Shown here: piece after piece, positions 42,801-46,705 of the stretch
Layout: each line of letters begins with the position of its first letter
Position numbering within the stretch: the stretch's first letter is position 1
From: Clostridium intestinale DSM 6191
GTDB taxonomy: Bacteria; Bacillota; Clostridia; Clostridiales; Clostridiaceae
Reading direction: 5' to 3'
Length of the DNA: 46,705 bases
NCBI RefSeq assembly: GCF_900130055.1
Contig: NZ_FQXU01000021.1
Span: 1 to 46,705, forward strand
Program-made: the position numbers and the translations under genes
Notes under the pieces: model-generated
What the model was told of the DNA's origin: nothing
What the model saw: only the letters and a program-made list of their open reading frames with translations
The model's database searches: none

Positions 42801-44661
42801 TGAATTGATTGATTTAAAAAATAAATACGCACATAAATTAAACTTAAGAAAATCAAGAGGAATGAGAACTGAATTAGTAAAAGAAAGAAACATAATGGTT
42901 TGCGGAGGGACAGGCTGTAAATCATCTGGCTCAGATGAAATAATAAATGCACTTAATGAAAATATAGAGAAACTTGGTCTTAAAGATAGTGTTAAAGTAA
43001 TAGCTACAGGATGTTTTGGATTCTGTGCTAGAGGCCCAATTATGCATATACAACCGGACAATATATTTTATACTCAGGTAACAGAAAAAGATGTTCAGGA
43101 AATAGTTTTTAGTCACCTATTAGAAGGGAATATAGTTCAAAGATTATTGTATGAAGATCCAGAAACAAAAATAAAGTTATTGTCTCAAGAAGAAATGCCA
43201 TTTTATAAAAAACAAAATAGAATAGCACTAAGAAACTGCGGGATAATAGACCCTGAAAACATTGAAGAAGTCATAGCTAGCGGAGGATATCAAGCACTAG
43301 GAAAAGCTGTATCAGAAATGACTCAAGATGAAGTTATTAATGAGGTTAAAATATCAGGGCTTAGAGGTAGAGGAGGCGGAGGTTTCCCTACAGGCAGGAA
43401 GTGGGAAGCAACAAAAAGAGCTAATAATGATACAAAATACGTAATTTGTAATGCTGATGAAGGTGATCCAGGAGCATTTATGGATAGAGCTATATTAGAA
43501 GGTGATCCACACAGTGTAATAGAAGCTATGGCTATATGTGGATATTCTATAGGATCAAGCAAGGGATTTGTATATATAAGGGCTGAATATCCCTTAGCTG
43601 TTCATAGATTAAAGATTGCTATTTCACAAGCAAAAAACGCAGGCTTATTAGGAGAAAATATATTAGGAAGTAACTTTAACTTTGATATTGAAATAAAATA
43701 TGGAGCTGGAGCCTTTGTATGTGGAGAGGCTACTGCTTTAATACATTCTATAGAAGGAATGAGAGGGGAACCTACAATGAAACCCCCTAGAACTTCAGAA
43801 AAAGGATTGTGGTTAAAACCGACTTGTGTAAATAATGTTGAGACATTTTCAAACATAGCTCCTATTATAAATAACGGAGGCTCATGGTATGCATCTATAG
43901 GAACCCCTAAATCTACAGGAACTAAAGTTTTCGCTTTAGCTGGAAAGATTAATAATGTAGGACTTGTTGAAGTTCCTATGGGGATAACATTAAGAGAGAT
44001 AATATATGAAATAGGTGGAGGGATAAAAGATGGAAAAGCTCTAAAAGCAGTACAGAGCGGTGGTCCATCTGGTGGATGTATACCTGCATCTTTAATTGAC
44101 ACGCCTATTGAATATGAAACTTTATTAGAAATAGGTTCAATGATGGGTTCTGGTGGAATGATTGTAATGGATGAAGATAACTGCATGGTAGACATTGCAA
44201 AATTTTATATGGAATTTATAGTTGATGAGTCCTGCGGTAAGTGTACTCCTTGTAGAGTAGGTAATAAAAGATTACTAGAAATACTAAATAGAATAACCGA
44301 TGGTAAAGGTAGTAGAGATGATCTAAGTGCGTTAAGAGATTTATCAGAAATCATTCAAGATACATCCTTATGTGGACTTGGACAATCAGCTCCAAACCCA
44401 GTTTTAAGTACTATGAATTATTTCACCAATGAATATATGGATCATATAGTTAATAAAAAATGTGCATCTAAGGTTTGTAAAAACTTGCTTACTTATACAA
44501 TAGAAGATAATTGTATTGGCTGTACTAAGTGCGCTAGAAATTGTCCTGTACACTGCATTAAGGGTAAGGTTAAAGAAAAACATGAAATAGATGTAGATAA
44601 GTGCATAAAATGTGGAACTTGCTTTAATGAATGTCCAGTTAAAGCAGTAATAATGGTATAG
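42778..44661 (+). CDS. hydB: NAD-linked [FeFe] hydrogenase subunit HydB (NuoF-like)
   Basis: 627-residue flavoprotein that exchanges electrons with NAD(H). N-terminal thioredoxin-like [2Fe-2S] domain (CGGTGC, GCFGFC), then the NAD/FMN region (GLRGRGGGGFPTGRKW, CNADEGDPGAF), a [4Fe-4S] site (ESCGKCTPCRVG) and a C-terminal 2[4Fe-4S] ferredoxin domain (CIGCTKCARNC, CIKCGTCFNEC). The extra ferredoxin domain is typical of bifurcating HydB. ATG 42778 has GAGGAG ten bases upstream. Confidence 0.95.
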   Translation: MEIINNYSELIDLKNKYAHKLNLRKSRGMRTELVKERNIMVCGGTGCKSSGSDEIINALNENIEKLGLKDSVKVIATGCFGFCARGPIMHIQPDNIFYTQVTEKDVQEIVFSHLLEGNIVQRLLYEDPETKIKLLSQEEMPFYKKQNRIALRNCGIIDPENIEEVIASGGYQALGKAVSEMTQDEVINEVKISGLRGRGGGGFPTGRKWEATKRANNDTKYVICNADEGDPGAFMDRAILEGDPHSVIEAMAICGYSIGSSKGFVYIRAEYPLAVHRLKIAISQAKNAGLLGENILGSNFNFDIEIKYGAGAFVCGEATALIHSIEGMRGEPTMKPPRTSEKGLWLKPTCVNNVETFSNIAPIINNGGSWYASIGTPKSTGTKVFALAGKINNVGLVEVPMGITLREIIYEIGGGIKDGKALKAVQSGGPSGGCIPASLIDTPIEYETLLEIGSMMGSGGMIVMDEDNCMVDIAKFYMEFIVDESCGKCTPCRVGNKRLLEILNRITDGKGSRDDLSALRDLSEIIQDTSLCGLGQSAPNPVLSTMNYFTNEYMDHIVNKKCASKVCKNLLTYTIEDNCIGCTKCARNCPVHCIKGKVKEKHEIDVDKCIKCGTCFNECPVKAVIMV

Positions 44662-44672
44662 GGGGAAGTATT

Positions 44673-46403
44673 ATGGATAAAGTAAAAATTATTCTTAATG
44701 ATAAAAGCATAGAAGTAGAAAAAGGCACAATGCTTCTAGATGCTGCTAAAGAATTAGATATAACAATACCTACATTATGCCATATGGTTATGCAAGATGG
44801 TGAAATAAAAAATTGTAAAGGTACCTGTAGAGTATGTATGGTTGAACTGGAAAATAGAAAAAAATTAGTCCCAGCATGTTGCACTGAGGTTTCAGATGGT
44901 ATGGTAGTTAGAACCAATTCTCCAAGAGCATTAAATGCTAGAAAAATGATGATTGAGTTACTATTATCAGATCACCCAACTGATTGCCTTGAATGTGTTA
45001 AAAATGCTAACTGTGAGCTTCAAAAATTAGCAGCAGATATGGGTATAAGAAAGATAAGATATAAAGGTGAGATATCTATGCATAAACTAGATTTAACCTC
45101 ACCTGCAATAGTTAGAGATATGTCTAAATGTATATTATGCAGAAGGTGCGTTACAGCCTGTAACGATGTTCAAAGAGTTAATCTTCTTACAACAATAGGG
45201 AGAGGATTTGACTCCGTAGTATCAACCTTCTTTGATGAACCCTTAACTGAGTCTAACTGCACTTTTTGTGGACAATGTATAGCTGCATGTCCAGTAGGTG
45301 CATTAACAGAAGTTCAAACTTATCCAAAGGTTTGGGAGATGTTAGATAATAAAGAGAAGTATGTAGTAGTGCAGACCGCTCCAGCGGTAAGAGTAGCCCT
45401 TGGAGAAGAGTTTAATTTAGAACCAGGAACTATAACCACATCTAAGATGGTTGGGGCATTAAAAGCTTTAGGCTTTGATAAGGTGTTTGATACCAACTTT
45501 GCAGCAGATTTAACTATAATGGAAGAGGCAAATGAGTTTATTCATAGATTAGAGAAAAATGAAAACTTACCACTAATAACAAGCTGCTGTCCAGCTTGGG
45601 TAAAGTTTGCAGAAATAAAATTTAAAGAAAATATGAATTTAATATCAACATGTAAATCTCCACATCAAATGCTAGGAGCAGTAACTAAAACTTATTTAGC
45701 AGAGATGCTTAATATAAATCCAGAAGATATAGTTGTTGTATCTGTAATGCCTTGTGTTGCTAAAAAGAATGAGGCAGATAGAGAAGAAATGATGATAGAT
45801 AACATGAAAGATGTAGATTTAGTTATTACAACTAGAGAATTAGCTACAATGATAAAAGAAGCTGGATTAGATATAAGAAATATAAAAGATGGTGAGTTTG
45901 ATAATCCACTAGGAGTAAGCTCAGGAGCAGGTGTTATCTTTGGAAGCAGCGGAGGCGTTATGGAGGCTGCCCTTAGAAGTGCATATGAATGGATTACCAA
46001 AGAAACTTTAGAAAATGTGAATTTTAACGAAGTAAGGGGAATTCAAGGAGTTAAAGAAGCTACAGTTAACATAGCTGGAAAAGAGATTAATATAGCAGTA
46101 GTAAACTCCCTTAAAAATGCTGAAAAAGTAATGAAGGATATAAATGCTGGAAACTCAAAATATCAATTTATAGAAGTTATGGCCTGCCCAGGAGGATGTA
46201 TAGGTGGAGGAGGACAACCTTATATAAAAGGAGACAGAAACATTCTTAAGAAGAGGATGGAAGCCATATATAAGGATGATTTAAATCACGAACGCAGAAA
46301 ATCCCATGAAAATGAAGCAATATTAAAACTATACGAGGACTACCTAGGAGAAAAAGGTGGTAGTAAAGCCAAGAAAATACTACACGTACACTATACTAAA
46401 TAA
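44673..46403 (+). CDS. hydA: [FeFe] hydrogenase catalytic subunit HydA
   Basis: 576 residues; reduces protons to H2 at the H-cluster. Domains in order: a plant-type [2Fe-2S] domain (Cys36, Cys52, Cys55 and Cys69/70), a His-Cys [4Fe-4S] domain (HPTDCLECVKNANC), two [4Fe-4S] clusters (CILCRRCVTAC, CTFCGQCIAAC), and the H-domain with L1 TSCCPAWV, L2 MPCVAKKNEADR and L3 MACPGGCIGGGG. All H-cluster cysteines are present. With HydC and HydB it should couple H2 formation to NADH and possibly ferredoxin. ATG 44673 has GGGGGAAG upstream, 11 bases after hydB. Confidence 0.97.
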   Translation: MDKVKIILNDKSIEVEKGTMLLDAAKELDITIPTLCHMVMQDGEIKNCKGTCRVCMVELENRKKLVPACCTEVSDGMVVRTNSPRALNARKMMIELLLSDHPTDCLECVKNANCELQKLAADMGIRKIRYKGEISMHKLDLTSPAIVRDMSKCILCRRCVTACNDVQRVNLLTTIGRGFDSVVSTFFDEPLTESNCTFCGQCIAACPVGALTEVQTYPKVWEMLDNKEKYVVVQTAPAVRVALGEEFNLEPGTITTSKMVGALKALGFDKVFDTNFAADLTIMEEANEFIHRLEKNENLPLITSCCPAWVKFAEIKFKENMNLISTCKSPHQMLGAVTKTYLAEMLNINPEDIVVVSVMPCVAKKNEADREEMMIDNMKDVDLVITTRELATMIKEAGLDIRNIKDGEFDNPLGVSSGAGVIFGSSGGVMEAALRSAYEWITKETLENVNFNEVRGIQGVKEATVNIAGKEINIAVVNSLKNAEKVMKDINAGNSKYQFIEVMACPGGCIGGGGQPYIKGDRNILKKRMEAIYKDDLNHERRKSHENEAILKLYEDYLGEKGGSKAKKILHVHYTK

Positions 46404-46405
46404 AC

Positions 46406-46446
46406 AATAAAGAGCTGTAGCTTTGTGCTGCGGCTCTTTATTCTTT
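46406..46446 (+). terminator. Terminator of the hydrogenase operon
   Basis: AATAAAGAGCTGTAGC (46406-46421) pairs with GCTGCGGCTCTTTATT (46427-46442), 16 bp with two wobbles, followed by CTTTT. Confidence 0.88.
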
Positions 46447-46551
46447 TCAAGCCTCATTAAAGCCATCGATTGATAATTATATTTATTAAGAAGTTAAGCA
46501 CTTTATTGCTGTGGAAGCATTACTCAGCTTCGTTAAAGTCATTTTACTTAA
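46441..46551 (+). repeat. Intergenic repeat related to 24029-24088
   Basis: Blocks 46441-46461 and 46523-46551 resemble those at 24029-24049 and 24060-24088. Here they are separated by about 60 bases instead of 10. The stretch is non-coding and adjoins the end of an insertion sequence. Confidence 0.5.
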
Positions 46552-46571
46552 ACGTTGGTGCTAGTATAAAA

Positions 46572-46705
46572 TTGTGGACACAAAATAATTAAAAATATTA
46601 AACTATAATTTTTAAGTTAGGAGTGTGTTCACATGAGAGAAACATCAAAAAGATATACCGATGATTTTAAAAAAATGATTGTTGAAGTTTATGAAACTGG
46701 AAAAC
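46572..46705 (+). mobile_element. Left end of an insertion sequence (partial)
   Basis: From TTGTGGACACAAAATAATT the sequence runs into a transposase start 60 bases later; TGTGGACA is a plausible terminal inverted repeat. The element is cut by the window end, so its other end, family and target duplication cannot be checked. The boundary is approximate. Confidence 0.6.
46633..46705 (+). CDS. IS3-type transposase OrfA-like N-terminus (partial)
   Basis: ATG 46633 opens a frame that stays open to the window end (24 residues). Its start, KRYTDDFKKMIVEVYETGK, is the typical N-terminal helix of OrfA helix-turn-helix proteins of IS3-family elements (RYTxEFKxxxV). TAGGAGTG lies about 13 bases upstream. 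The family call is tentative because so little is visible. Confidence 0.7.
   Translation, partial: MRETSKRYTDDFKKMIVEVYETGK

Overview
The window is AT-rich, compactly coded DNA of a Clostridium-type anaerobic Firmicute. The evidence is strong AGGAGG-type ribosome sites, A/T-ended codons, many intrinsic terminators, a T-box leader, an ANTAR-type leader, PTS antitermination, and a fermentative gene set (lactate dehydrogenase, trimeric [FeFe] hydrogenase, HydF/HydG, glutamate synthase, PPDK regulator). It opens in the 3' end of a ribosomal RNA operon and closes just inside an insertion sequence.

Layout. 1-437: 23S 3' end, 5S rRNA, tRNA-Lys, terminator. 612-3930: PTS module made of a BglG/GlcT-type antiterminator, a stand-alone EIIA(Glc) on the minus strand and a divergent NagE-like EIICB on the plus strand. 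Each of the two divergent PTS genes has its own near-consensus promoter, RNA antiterminator (RAT) and overlapping terminator. 3972-7775: asparagine synthetase, CymR/IscR-like Rrf2 regulator, an atypical lactate/2-hydroxyacid dehydrogenase and a second tRNA-Lys. 7860-12269: UMF1-type MFS protein, AEC permease, chemoreceptor. 12327-13846: a T-box operon (probably cysteine) with a YezD protein, an unknown protein and a second Rrf2 regulator that seems to start at ATT. 13868-14767: a NifB-like radical SAM gene with one in-frame TGA. 14956-18094: hydF, hydG and a TM1266-type regulator behind a leader with a small leader peptide and an intrinsic terminator. 18137-23937: acetyltransferase, tandem P-loop protein, two lipoproteins and a two-component system. 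24334-28752: heterodimeric ABC exporter and HAD phosphatase. 28856-37140: nitrogen assimilation (glnA, ANTAR regulator, gltB, gltD). 37337-41134: small redox and stress genes, a divergent cis-prenyltransferase and an LspA-like membrane protein. 41291-46403: PPDK regulator and the hydrogenase operon hydC-hydB-hydA. 46572-46705: left end of an insertion sequence.

How the parts fit: sugar uptake is gated by PTS-controlled antitermination; reducing power leaves through lactate dehydrogenase and the NAD-linked [FeFe] hydrogenase, whose H-cluster assembly genes sit in a separate attenuated operon; ammonia is assimilated by GS/GOGAT under an RNA-binding ANTAR protein. Much of the control visible here is premature transcription termination: two RAT leaders, one T-box, one ANTAR-like leader and one leader-peptide attenuator.

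Strongest leads for follow-up: the leader-peptide/terminator in front of the hydrogenase maturation operon, the in-frame TGA in the conserved GIAGPGD-type motif of the NifB-like gene, the ATT-started Rrf2 gene inside a T-box operon, the paired RAT leaders, the Gln-to-Pro specificity-loop change in the dehydrogenase, and the divergent prenyltransferase beside an LspA-like protein. All statements come from reading the sequence and family knowledge; no database search was run.
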